The notes under the pieces: generated by a model | Seen by the model: only the letters and a program-made list of their open reading frames with translations | Told to the model about the DNA's origin: nothing | The model's database searches: none | Assembly (NCBI GenBank): GCA_025331565.1 | Contig: JAFREQ010000079.1 | Span: 372,001-436,000, forward strand | Direction: 5' to 3' | DNA from: Holacanthus passer | Lineage: Eukaryota > Chordata > Actinopteri > Pomacanthidae | DNA length: 64,000 nt | Shown: in pieces, positions 50,270 through 60,860 of the stretch | How the letters are laid out: every line of letters starts with the position of its first letter | Position numbering within the stretch: the stretch's first letter is position 1 | Program-made: the position numbers and the translations under genes

Positions 50270-50530
50270 CATCACGGCAGCCTCATAATGATAGTCCTTC
50301 TCCACATCTCTCCCCTCGACTCGCCCGGCAGCCTTCGGGCCCGGCTCAGAAAGCGTCTCTCACATAAATCAAGCGAAACCCTGAGAGCTCGGCGGGCCCC
50401 AAGAGCACGCTGATCACCCCGACACTCATTCCCCCGCCGCCGGTCTCCTGGGCTGCCTCGGCCCTCAGGAACCCACACCCCGGAGCACAGACCCTGCCAG
50501 CGAGCTGAGAGGGCCCCGGTTGGAGAGGGA
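50270..50530. promoter_or_regulatory. GC-rich island inside intron 2
   Basis: About 260 bases with many CpG and GGCCC-type words (for example CCTTCGGGCCCGGCTC, CTCGGCGGGCCCC and CCCGCCGCCGG) lie between AT-rich flanks, 1.2 kb downstream of the exon 2 donor. Open frames occur on the minus strand but show no family features. It may be an internal promoter or enhancer. Confidence 0.35.
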
Positions 50531-51760
50531 AGGGGATGTCACAGGCGCATGTCACTTTGATTCAGCGCCTGCAGACCGATATGTATGATCCAAGGGGATG
50601 CAAGCTGTGAAATAAACAAATCGATATTTCTCAAGAGACCCAGTTTTGTACACGTGCCAGTAACCCAGAGCAGCGCCGGATATGTGGCACAAAAGGCTGT
50701 AGTATCATACAATACATGGCCCCGATGCTGTTTGTACTACAGTGTGGTGCTATTATTGCAACACAGCCAAATATGCCCACTCAGTTGTAGCCTATGTGTT
50801 TAGTAGTGCAGGATTGTACACAGATGGTACAGCTGACGAGGCTCCATAACATACGCAATTTACATAAAACATCTCTATTACTCATAGATGCTTACCAACA
50901 AAGTGCAAGCTTATTTAGCATGACTGCTCCCAAAAGGAATCAAAGCTCCAGTCCTGTCACTCATCATGACTCGATCTGCCTACTCACCTAAAAGACTTAC
51001 AGATTATTACATGGGCCTGAGATTGACCTTTGACATTTCTTGCTGTAATTTTCTCTCTCTCTCTCTGCTCCTTTTCTTTCATACTGCTTTCTTTCAGATG
51101 AAGCTGCCGTGACACAGTACCAATAAAAAAAGAGCAAAAATCCAGAGTTCAACAAAACAAAAGCAGCAGGGATTAGAGAAGCAAGGAGGGGTTACTTCAG
51201 GACTTCCTGTTTCCACGGTTGTGTGACGAATCCCAAAGTTGAATCCCTATTGCATGCGACACACACAGGATTGCGCTCTGATGAGGGCAAAATCTCTTGA
51301 CAGGAAAACAAGGGGATATAGAGCGCACGCTCAGATGAGAGGGTACACTGTCGAAACATGTAAAGAAAAAAACATTTAAAATTCACTGATGAATGCAAAC
51401 AGCACATGAGTAGGTTACCAAAGTGTGTTCGAAATGAAATGATGTCAAGAGGCAAAGAAGACAACATCTTTGTATCAAAAGCAAATGCAAAGAATGAGAC
51501 GCGTATCTGATGGCTGAACAGCTTTAAAGCTAGCTATCATATCATATATTCTGTGGCCATCGTTTCTTGACAGTTTATCATCAAACTGCAATTCGAAAAC
51601 AAAACACAAATCAAAAGGATGCCAAATCAATGACGACTAAATGCACTTCATTTTCAATAACCTTGGTTGATTAAAAATCAGGTTGTAGCCAATAATAAAT
51701 CGCAAACAGCACATTAATAAAAAGCAACTGACCCACAACCATGAGAAAAGAAAGAGTTGC
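50531..51760 (-). other. slc8a3: Intron 2 next to the exon 2 donor
   Basis: AT-rich with a short (TC)n run at about 51051-51067. No exon is recognised. Confidence 0.5.
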
Positions 51761-51768
51761 TCTTACCA
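51761..51768 (-). other. slc8a3: Splice donor of slc8a3 exon 2
   Basis: The minus strand reads ACCTG then GTAAGA, a strong U1-type donor with GT at 51766-51765. The exon stops in phase 2, as in the mammalian homologues. Translation past the donor gives Trp and then an immediate TAA, which shows that splicing is needed here. The split codon starts TG, so it can only be Cys or Trp (or a stop), whereas the mammalian NCX1 and NCX3 position is Val. Confidence 0.9.
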
Positions 51769-53547
51769 GGTCTCATCGTTTTTGAACTCCAGCTCTCCGT
51801 AGGTGTCTTCAAAGTCCTCCCCTCCTCCTTTGGCGAGTCCCTCCACGGTGCGATAAGGCACAATGACCGTCCCCCTTGCTCCAGAAGTCCTTAGCACTTT
51901 CACTTCCATAATACCAATGCTCTCACTGATGTGCACGGAGTTGCTCTCAAAGGTGAAGATGCCCGAATGATCGTCGTCCAGAATGGTCACGGTGGCCACG
52001 GTGGGGAAGCCCAGCATGGCCTTTGGGTATGGGAGACTGTTGGCGGACAGCACCTCGTCCTCAGTCTCCAGGACACGCAGATTGCTGAGACGCACAAAAA
52101 AGTGCTCGTCCTCTTCAAAGATGTCGTCGTCTATGATGCCAATGTTTATTTCCTTGAACATCTCTCCTGGTTTGAACACTACTGTACCCTCTGTGAACTC
52201 GTAGTCGGCCCCGGCGTTGGCCGAGCCGTCCTCTGTCTTATAATCCACGTAGATCGTCTTGTTGATGTCGCCACCTTTTCTGGTGATGGTCAGAATGGCG
52301 GCGCCACAGTTCTCGAGGCACTGGTACACAGCAGGCTCAAATGAAATTCGAGACACATACTCTTCCGGCTCCTCCACATGCACCTCCTGCACGCTGGCGC
52401 TCTTCTTCGCCTGTTCTGCGACGTGTTTCTTCAGGATATTTCCGGCGCCTGTCATCATGCGTGTAGCTTGGATGCGATAGAAGGCACGGCTCTTTTGCTG
52501 GTGCGAAAGAGCGTAGTAGTTTGCCATCTCCACCAGCTGATCCATCTCTTTCTCTGGGTGCTTCTGCTTCAGATCTTTCAAGATACGGATCATGTCGCGC
52601 CGGGACTCGTCCACCTCTTTGCTCTCGATCAAACCAATGAGATTGCTCGCCGCGCCTCCGTCCATGAAGTGAGAGTTGACCATCTTGCCGTCCATCTCAA
52701 TCCCCTTCGAGCGTTCAGTCTCCGTCTCGATGATGACACCCCTGTGCTTGTCGGTGCGATACTTCTTGTGCATGAACTTGTAGAAGAGCAGTCGTCTGTC
52801 TGCTACCCAGGCAAGGAGTACGCATATGGGGAAGAAGGCCAGTGTGAGTAGACCTTCCCAGACCTGGACTACGTTGGGAGAAAACACAGCCAGAATCATG
52901 TAGAGCCAGATGTAAGCAAAGATGCTCCAACCTGCCGTGACAAAGAACACTCTGAGGTGTTTGACCTTGCGTACCTCTCCTTGGGGAATGACAGACACAC
53001 AGAGGCCAATGATGACAAACATATTGAAGGCTGCACTGCCGACAATTGTGGAAGGCCCGAGCTCACCAGATTTGAACTCATGTCCACAAACCTCAATTAC
53101 AGAGAGCATAATCTCAGGGGCGGATGAGCCCAAGGCCATGAGGGTGAGGTTCGAGACCGTTTCATTCCACACCCGGATCGTGGTGGTGGTTGTTTCCCCA
53201 TTGGGCCTTTTGATGACAATTTCCCTCTCCTGGGAGGTGATGACCTCAATGGCCGCCATGAAGCGGTCGGCAATGATGGACACTCCGAGAAACATGTAGA
53301 TCATTGCCACAAAATACACAATGACCCGTGCGATCTTGTCTCCCATGGAGGGATCCTCGGGATACCAGATGGGCAAAATGATCCCTTCATGACACTTGGA
53401 GTTCCCCTCGCAGGTCGCATTGCTGGGGCTGAGCAGGGGGCTCGGCGTGGTCCGGGCCTCTGTACAAAGGAAGGCTACAGCCACAGAGACCAGCCCCAAC
53501 CAGAGGCAGGCTGACGACCCTGGCTTCACAGGCCTTGAACCCTCCAT
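51767..53547 (-). CDS. slc8a3: Na+/Ca2+ exchanger 3 (NCX3), large first coding exon, partial gene
   Basis: This plasma-membrane antiporter exchanges three Na+ for one Ca2+ and is used in brain and skeletal muscle. The exon gives 593 complete residues plus two bases of the next codon. Residues 1-32 look like a signal peptide. An NAT glycosylation sequon (43-45) and a Cys46/Cys52 pair follow. Membrane helices run over about 72-250 and hold alpha-repeat 1, with GSSAPE at 140-145 and STIVGSAAFNMF at 166-177. The basic XIP stretch is 251-270. CBD1 spans about 391-522 with DDD at 473-475; CBD2 begins at the DDD at 524-526 and is cut by the exon end. NCX3 rather than NCX1 or NCX2 is indicated by WYPEDPS, HKKYRTDKHRG, KGIEMDGKM and DTYGELEFKNDET. 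The fish paralogue slc8a4 is the main alternative. ATG 53547 is the first in-frame Met after a stop at 53563-53565. The reading frame is intact. The second helix block is not in view. Confidence 0.93.
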
Positions 53548-53634
53548 GCACCCTCCTTCTTCTCAAGGGTCCTTACCACACTGACAGTCCCTCTGGGATC
53601 CAGCACTGGGCTGTGCTTTTTCTCCACCCACCAC
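53548..53634 (-). other. slc8a3: 5'UTR part of slc8a3 exon 2
   Basis: These 87 bases lie between the predicted acceptor and the start codon. They contain an in-frame TGA at 53563-53565, so the coding region cannot extend upstream. The base at -3 of the ATG is T, which is weak, while +4 is G, which is favourable. A large first coding exon preceded by a short UTR segment and one or more non-coding exons is the usual layout of SLC8 genes. Confidence 0.7.
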
Positions 53635-53662
53635 CTAAACACAGCAGACAGAAACGACAGAT
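53635..53662 (-). other. slc8a3: Splice acceptor of slc8a3 exon 2
   Basis: Read on the minus strand, a pyrimidine-rich stretch (ctgtcgtttctgtctgctgt) runs into GTTTAG, with the AG at 53636-53635 and the exon starting GTGGTGGG. It is the best acceptor upstream of the ATG; the AGs nearer the start lack a pyrimidine tract. An A-containing branch-like sequence (TGTAAT) lies just upstream. Confidence 0.7.
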
Positions 53663-54437
53663 TACATGTTTGTTATTATACCTTTATTACAAGACACTAA
53701 GAATTTACTCTGATACGATAGAAACAACATTCAGACAGGGACAACAGTTGTGAAACAAGTGCACTGTGTTGCTTTGTATCTTTTTACTAGATACATAAAT
53801 GCATCTATTGCTCAATAAATATTTATTGTACTTAATGCATTACTTATTAAACCTATTTAGAATGCATTCATTTTTTAGTCACACAATAATTCAATAATTA
53901 ATGTAATCACATAATGGAATGGTTATCCAACCTCAGGGCACTTCCACATTGTTTTGAATCCCAAGTTTTAGGTGTAATAGCAAAACAAGACTGGTTTAAT
54001 TTCACAGGGAAAAAATAAACTATGTCTGAAGCAAGAAAAAAATTTCTGAATTTTAAATGAGTGCAAGAATTCAAATTATCCCACTGTCCTTTTGTAAGAC
54101 TTCAATGAGTTTCTCCTTCTTTACAAACAACATAGTCATGAGGCTTTTATGTTATCTATGAGAGATGGGCTGGAAAATACTTCCCCATGATTAGAGGTCT
54201 GTAAACCACTATGTGAACAATGTAGATAACATTGGTTTAATAAAATCATGGCCTGTGGGCTCATTTATAATCATGAAGTTTATTTTCAGTTTTGATGTGG
54301 ACATGTGCGCCCAGTAATGTGGATTTGAGCGTGATTGTCTGAAATCTCGGGGGTAATACACAGCTCTGGACCAAACAGCTCGCTCAGCAGGCGTGCGATG
54401 TTGCCAAACTAAGCACTGTCCAAAATGTCGCATTGGC

Positions 54438-54459
54438 AAAAAAAAAAAAAAAAAAAAAA
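54438..54459 (+). repeat. Poly(A) run of 22
   Basis: An uninterrupted A tract in intron 1; a retroposon tail is possible but no body is recognised. Confidence 0.9.
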
Positions 54460-56376
54460 CAGCAGAGGGGAGGCAGGAGACCGTCAAGAGGCAAACTGAA
54501 ACAAAGGGTACAGATGTCCCGTCCAAATTCATTATATACTGAGCCCTAAATGCACACTTCCGCAAGAGAGAGCAGCATTACAATGACAATCCAGACATTG
54601 TCCAAATTCATCAAAGCTCAGACTAAGCATCTTACGCACCTCTTCAGCTCTTATGAGATCGGACTTGACACATTCTTTTGATGCTGAGGCAGTAAGAGCA
54701 TGAAGAACCAGCCCAAACTTAGAAGATGTGAGCTGCTTTAAGACGTAGCACAGGGGATTTATTACAGAGAGTTTCTTCTCAGTGGTACCTGTGGTTATTT
54801 GGTGGTTCAGGAGGATGGGTGGGACCTCTCTCTGCAGCCTCCACCACACCTTTGGGCCCCGGAGACGCACAGGCGGTTTAGTCTGAATTAAAATAATCTC
54901 TTCAGAGAGATACAGGCTGTGTAAGTTAATCATTCTGTCCTGAATTCACTGGAGGATTACGTTTCTTTTATTACTGTCACACTTGTTTCCCTTTGCTTTT
55001 GTTGAGCTAAATGTAGTTGGAGTCGTTCTACATTTTGTACCTAAAAGTGCATTCTTGTGTTCTGATTCCTGGTTAAAGGGTTGATTACCTCTGGGGCCGC
55101 CTGCACTAAAATGTGTACACTACGCACTCGTGGTACTTTAAGGCACTTTTGATAAAAGCATCCATTAAATGTTATGCTGTGTGATGCAGATTTCTTATTT
55201 GATTTAACTCTTACGCAGTACACTGGATCCAAAGACTTAAAATAACTCCGACTACTTGAACTCCCAGGTGATATTTTTGGAAATGATACCCATCATCCAG
55301 ACAGACCACTGGCCAGTTTGGACAGCTGACAACATTTTCAGTGGAGGTGTGGATAGTCAAACAGGAGCTGGCATATTTGAAGCACTCACACCAATTTCAA
55401 CGCCAAACATTGTCTGAGCAGTGTCAACACACACCTAATGTCTGCAAAAAAAACCTGGCAAAGTTTCTATCGGTGTCTTGTGTGCAAACTCGGGCAAAAA
55501 CAATTAATCAATTCTGGAATATATTATTCCTACTATTTCTAATTTAATGGTTCACAGGTACAAAAAATAGCATCACTGGTAGTATTATTATGTCTTTTGC
55601 GGGATCATAACCTCGATAACGTTCAGAAAGATATGTCGTTTTTAGAGGTGATAAAACTCAAAATGAAAATGGATGTTGATTGCAGAGCAGCGCGCTGATC
55701 GGAAGGATAGAAAAGGGGACGACAGCGAACGGCAGCTGAAGCCGGAGACGAGGAACTTAAATTTAACTGAATCAGCAGAGTGGTGTATGTGGACAGGAGC
55801 CAGCTATGCAATCCCTGTGAGAAGCGACGGCGCTGAGCACAAACAAAAACAACAGGGAAATAATTGAGTGATAAAGCTGTAACTTAATGAGAGAAAACTT
55901 GAGTGTGAAAACTATGGATTGGGCAATTGCTTTTTTTTTTACTTGACTTGAAAGTTGAACACAGAATCTCACCTTCAAGAGGAAACTTTAGGGAAGGAAG
56001 AAAATGAGTGCAACCCTCAAATTATGGCCATAAACCTCTATCAAAGTACTGTAAATGACCTTCATTTGAAAAGCTGGAAAACTGGATGAGTTTTAATGTG
56101 AAGTGCTTCTTCCTGTTTTAGAGCAACACTGCTGACCTGCTACCTTCTCCCTGTCTGCTTTATTGCACGGTGGCCAGCCGGGGCGGATGGGCCCAAACTG
56201 CAATGAGGCAGAAATAGATGAAGTATCCAGACTTTAAAGAGCAAACAGCCTCTCGGTATGTTACAGTGTAGGGATGGGAATGATTAACTGACTGGTCATT
56301 TGATCGTTAGGTGATACAGGAGAGGAGGAGCTGCCTGAATCCAAAGTGTTGAGTCAAAATCGAATCACATATTTTC

Positions 56377-56392
56377 TTTTTTTTTTTTTTTT
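56377..56392 (+). repeat. Poly(T) run
   Basis: Sixteen T residues in AT-rich intron 1. Confidence 0.9.
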
Positions 56393-57784
56393 ACTTAAAA
56401 CAAGCAATGTGAACCAAAACATTACAGATGCAGGCATCGCTGCAAACAACCTCTGTCACATCCATTGATAATCATAAAATACTGACCACAGCAGCTTTAA
56501 ATGAGCTGAAAGTTCTAACACTTCCCTGTAATTTCCTGCAGCTTTAACGCAGACGCTCGGAGACTCTGGTGTGTGTGAATGTGTGTTATCAGAGTACAGA
56601 AGGAGGACGGTGATGAAGAAGAGTAAATGTGCTCAGTCAGCCCACTCCGGACTAACAGACTCACAACAAAATGACAAACAAGCCAAATACCCATAAATCC
56701 AAGAGCAAACTACCAGAGTGACACAGAGCATTTTAAAGATATAAGGCCGGACAGTAACGCTGAACAGAGGGAGTCAATTGCCTCCTAACTACCTCCTGCC
56801 TCGTCCCATTAGACGTATAAATTTCACAAGCTGAATAAAAATCACGCTCAGAAGGATTATTCTGTGATTGTAAAGTGTAGTTCCTCTAATTTCCAGGTCT
56901 CCCAAAAGGCACATTAGATACTTGCACTGTTCTGAGTAGTAGTTTTAAAAATATATGATTCCTCAACCTTGAATTTCACCTCAGTGAGAATCTATTGACA
57001 ATCGCACCACTACGGATTTTCAACAGCAGGTTTTGAAGCATCTCAAAGCATCTCATTACAGTTATTATCAAGATAATGAGGACATGTTAATTATATAATG
57101 TTGTATGTATATTAACATAAGGTAAATGTTGGCTGGCAATTAATTTAATTGTGTGTTTCTACAATATCTCTTGAAATACATAATAAATAACTTTAGCTTC
57201 TGTCGCCTAAACCACATGAAGAAGGATTTGCACTTTGTCCTTGAGGCACAAAAATGTTGCACTTCCTCGAAAAAACCCACATCATTGGGAAAAGAAATTA
57301 GTATTATACAAACTTCATTTTTATGAGACGAGGTCGTCCTTAAAGTTGGACAAATCAGATCAGCATCAGATGATATATTCTGACTTAAAAGCCACATTTA
57401 AACCTGGTGTGATCTGTATCAGGATACATAATCTGGATAATGACATCTGATCCCTTCGCATTTACACCTGGTATTAATAAGCGTTCTCGTTATCTCAACT
57501 TCTGTCTGCATCGTGATCTCAATTTGCTAGTTAAGCAGAGCAACAAACACGAAGCATCCCAGATCAAGAAAAGCAAAGCACGTCATTCACTTTTTATGAT
57601 GAAAGGGTGGATTTTTTTTTTTTTTAAGAATGAGGTCATGTTGAACAAATTGACATCAGTCAAACTTCAGATGTTGTGAGGTCACACATCATACAACTGT
57701 TTCACAGGCTGAACAGGACTCTCTGAGCCTCACGAGTGTCCCTTTAACAAAATATTACAGAAAATGCTGGCAACACAGCCAATA

Positions 57785-57840
57785 GGCAAGTATTGATTAA
57801 TTGATTGATCAATTGGTTGGTTAATTGATTGAGAAACCAT
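57785..57840 (+). repeat. GCTGCAAC-family fragment
   Basis: Overlapping TTGATTAATTGATTGATCAA and GGTTAATTGATTGAG motifs are the AT-rich core of the family. No termini are preserved, so a simple-sequence origin is also possible. Confidence 0.35.
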
Positions 57841-58865
57841 TCAAGAGACACAACCACGGAGTCTTAAGCAATAATGTAAAGCTCATTACAATGATTACAT
57901 GTAAGCCCTCAGACAGACCATTCAGGTGTACGACCTCACAAGGATTTTGTATTTGAATAATTGATTTTCTATCTCATCACAGATTGCATTAGTAGCTGTC
58001 AGGTGATGGAGAGCGAATGATTCATTTCTCTATGTGTAACAACAGTAGAGCCGTGACCCCTAAATTAGGAGCTACACAAAACAATTTGCATACTAATTAC
58101 TGTTTTAAGGATTGCGTTTTGCATTGAGAATTTCGGGGCGGACTGACACTGGAGTTATAATTTAAAGTTGTAATCAAGACTATTCAGCAGCCACAAAAAA
58201 AAAAGAGTTAAATCAACCAAAAAAGATCAGGTTGTTCAGAAAAACTGCAAAGGAATGATTGCAACTGACATACAGTATCTGAACTAAGGTTGAAGTTCAG
58301 CTTTGGCATATTTCAATTAAATCCAACACTGAACTCTTCAACCACAAATAGTTGAGGATGAACCCATTTAAACTCCATTGACACAAACTTAATGACTCAC
58401 TTAATGCCTCAATATCTATCAATATGACTATTGAGGGCCGTGTAGTATTATCATCATCATGAAGCTAATATTAAAAAGATGATATTTCACTCACGTTAAA
58501 ATATTAAAGTGATAGTGAAACTCCCAAAATATATCTAGTTACATATGTCAAACCGAGCTAATCAAGCCTACAAATACAAAATCATTATTAAAGGGCGTTG
58601 GGCTGATTTTTTAAAGGAGATATCCGTACAAATATTCTTATTCTAAACCTACAAATATGTCATAGCTAATTGCAAAGTAAAACATACAAATTTTAAAAAA
58701 AAATCATGTTTTCCCAATAATTTTGTTCCTGTCAAGGCGGAAACACTCAAAACAGCATTTAGTCCATCATCAGGTCATAGTTAGATGTGTGGTTTTAAAA
58801 CCATGAAAGATTGTGGCTGCTCTGATTGCACAGTCTCTTTTGTGTTTTGCATGTAAAATAGACTT

Positions 58866-58887
58866 CTGTCTGTCTGTCTGTCTGTCT
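58866..58887 (+). repeat. (TGTC)n microsatellite
   Basis: Five perfect tetranucleotide units and a partial one. Confidence 0.95.
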
Positions 58888-59199
58888 CCTGCCACTTGTT
58901 TACTGCACTTGTTAATCAGATGCCTGTTAGTTCCACATAGAAGTGCCGCTTGTGCTCTTGACTTTGCACCGTTCCCTCATCAATGTTTCTCAGCTTTCAT
59001 AGGCCTTGATTGATACCATCATCCAATCATAACATACATTGGCTAAGCATACTAACTTATGATTTAGCCCATTATTAGTAGAATATTAATACACATAAAA
59101 AAAAAAATCCTGTGCACAGGCCCAACACATTGTGGCCACCTCAAGACTTTAGACAGCTATATTAAGTAAGACAAGACATGCCTCTGATTCCACCATGAA

Positions 59200-59393
59200 A
59201 ATGTGAATTTTCTTCTGATATTAAACTAAAACTTCTCGACTGTTTGTCAGACCAAACAAGCCATTTAAATCTGTCAACCATGACTTTTGGGAAGATGATT
59301 TTTGTGCATTTTTGGTTATTTTCTGACATTTAATGGACCGAACGATTAACTGATTAATAGATAAAATAATCAGATAGTTGCAGCTCTAATCAG
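59200..59393 (+). repeat. Right half of a GCTGCAAC-family element
   Basis: CGACTGTTTGTCAGACCAAAC, TTTTGGTTATTTTCTGACATT, ACCGAACGATTAACTGATTA and the terminus GATAGTTGCAGCTCTAAT match the right half of the copies at 20640-21556 and 42911-43275. Confidence 0.6.
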
Positions 59394-60238
59394 TCTGATG
59401 ACTTACATCTCTGAGACAGTGGATTTTAAAGATGAAAATCAAACATGAATCTTTGATTTGTGACAGTTGCATTGATCTCCATGTCCACTCTCCTACACTG
59501 TCTTCCTGACTGATGCAGACAGCGTGATGGCTGAGAGGTGAGAGCTGCTGCTGCTGCACAGATCCCTTTTCTCTTTCCCTATTTTGGGAAGGGGGGTCTG
59601 GTTTAAGGCAATCTGAGATGCACGTAAACATGGACTCAGCAGAGCCTCAGCTGTTGCTGATTAATCATCATAAGGCCCCTTTTCACTCACTACACCTATG
59701 TCACTGCTACCTGAGGGGGGAATCCCTGCTGGAGCACCCACAGGCTGGAAGGCCTGCATGTCAGGACATACAGGAGCCTACATCATCATATAGTCTCTCT
59801 GTCATTGGCCTCAGGAAACACTCCAAAATCAACTCCAAACACTGGCCTCATGCACGACAAGCCAAAAGAGTCACATCTATAAAATGTGGAGATCCAGGTG
59901 TTCAGCCAATCAGCAGCAGGACGCACCGGCAGGCTGGATCCAGCATCGAGCTGACAGCCGCCAATTATTTTAATGGCACACCCATTAGACGGTATCACGA
60001 ATCCAGTCGAGCCTGGTTGCGATGGATCATATGTGCACAGGAGCAGATGGAGAGGCTGAGGGCTGCAGGAGCGCCGGAGCACATCACTGATATGTGCAGC
60101 TTCATGCATCTGCGAAATGCATCTAAACCTGGAGAAGCTGCTCTGAGTCCTGCAGCTGATCTCTGCCGCCGTGCACCGCTCATTAACACCCTCATTATCT
60201 AACACCACCGAGCTCATGCGTAATTCACCATCACCCAC

Positions 60239-60500
60239 CTGGATTTGTATTCCGGGGAGTTTGTGTGGAGAAGCGGCTGCTGTGTGATTGCTGATGCCGC
60301 TCACAGGCTCGCAGTAGCCGGGCTCGGTGCTAGGATCCTCCTCGGTGTCCTCCTCCTGCAGCCGGCTCCGGATCGGCGATCAAACCGGCCAGAGGTGATC
60401 GTCCTCTCCTGCCTCCCCAGATCCTCCCTGTCTGACGGATTGACCGGGTCGCAGAGCTGTCAATGACGAGGGAGGAGGAGGAGGAGGAGGAGGAGGAAGG
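60239..60500 (-). other. slc8a3: Candidate non-coding first exon
   Basis: The minus strand carries AATCCAG followed by GTGGGTGA, a good donor with GT at 60238-60237. If transcription starts about 30 bases after the TATA-like box, an exon of about 260 bases results, and it could splice to the acceptor at 53635. The sequence has no long open frame, as expected for a leader exon. The start boundary is a guess and only the donor is visible. Confidence 0.28.
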
Positions 60501-60860
60501 GGGAGGGAGGAGGGGTGGGGGGGGTCGGTATTTTAAGATAAGAGATGGATGTGGTGAGCCGCTCCGCGCGGCTCCTCTCCTCCTCCTGCAGCCGTGAATC
60601 AGCGCTCTCCTCCTCCCCCTCGGTGCGGATGTCGCCTCCTCCTGGATCTCCTCAATCCTCCCAAAAAGGCACAATGCACTTGAAAACAATCACAGCTATG
60701 TTGTGCACGGCTCCTGTAAAGTCACCCGGGGCTGTCAGCTGGCTTTGCGCACCGTGTGGAGGAGCGCGGTTCGTCTCCTCTCTGCGCCGCCTGCGACTCA
60801 GTTTGTGGAGCTCTCTGCAGGATGATGAGCCTCATCCACGAATGGTCATCCTCGGCTGAT
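60240..60860 (-). promoter_or_regulatory. CpG-rich block, candidate slc8a3 promoter
   Basis: Base composition changes sharply from AT-rich flanks to GC-rich sequence with many CpG dinucleotides, for example around 60360-60460, 60555-60640 and 60755-60800. On the minus strand an AT-rich box (CTTAAAATACC, about 60528-60538) is followed downstream by a C-rich run and a (TCC)n stretch. Fish and mammalian SLC8 genes start from distant non-coding exons, so the position about 7 kb upstream of the first coding exon is sensible. It could equally serve a plus-strand transcript leaving the window; the sequence does not decide direction. Confidence 0.45.
60470..60526 (+). repeat. (GGA)n microsatellite and G-quadruplex-type run
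   Basis: About nine GGA units (60470-60497) run directly into four or more G tracts of three or longer, separated by one to four bases (60498-60526). This fits the standard G3+N1-7 quadruplex pattern on the plus strand, and the C-rich complement could form an i-motif. It lies between the TATA-like box and the candidate first exon. Confidence 0.85.

Larger units (their letters stand above)
1..51766 (-). other. slc8a3: Probable slc8a3 intron 2 (may extend beyond the window)
   Basis: The exons that follow exon 2 in every SLC8 gene should lie on the minus strand at lower coordinates. I looked for the expected reverse-complement codon pattern of the conserved EEYE motif of alternative exons A and B, and for the last exon with its second alpha-repeat, and saw neither. 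All longer open frames are low-complexity or composed of repeats. Very long introns after exon 2 are known in this family. A small cassette exon could easily have been missed, and an unrelated plus-strand gene cannot be fully excluded. Confidence 0.5.
53663..60238 (-). other. slc8a3: Probable slc8a3 intron 1
   Basis: No coding exon is visible between the exon 2 acceptor and the candidate first exon. The stretch is AT-rich with short simple repeats: an A run at 54438-54459 (which could also be an old retroposon tail), a T run at 56377-56392 and a TGTC tetranucleotide at 58866-58887. Fragments of the GCTGCAAC-end repeat family occur near 57785-57840 and 59200-59390. Open frames here, including 194 codons on the plus strand at 59618-60202, have no recognisable domain. 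Confidence 0.45.

Noticed and set aside
51931..52851. Plus-strand open frames opposite the slc8a3 exon
   Set aside because: They are mirror frames of a well-supported coding exon, with no features of their own.
51763..53547. Coding region ending in a natural stop after Trp594
   Set aside because: The TAA lies inside a strong GTAAGA donor, and the domain CBD2 would be cut in half. Splicing is the better reading.
51767..53547. Assignment to slc8a1 or slc8a2
   Set aside because: The XIP region, the KGIEMDGKM segment, the CBD1 loop (NSLPYPKA) and the DTYGELEFKNDET end agree with NCX3 and differ from NCX1 and NCX2 as I know them. The fish slc8a4 paralogue remains a less likely alternative.
59618..60202. 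Plus-strand open frame of 194 codons
   Set aside because: No domain, signal or family resemblance. It overlaps mixed intronic sequence and runs into the CpG-rich block. No flanking splice sites or codon pattern suggest a gene.
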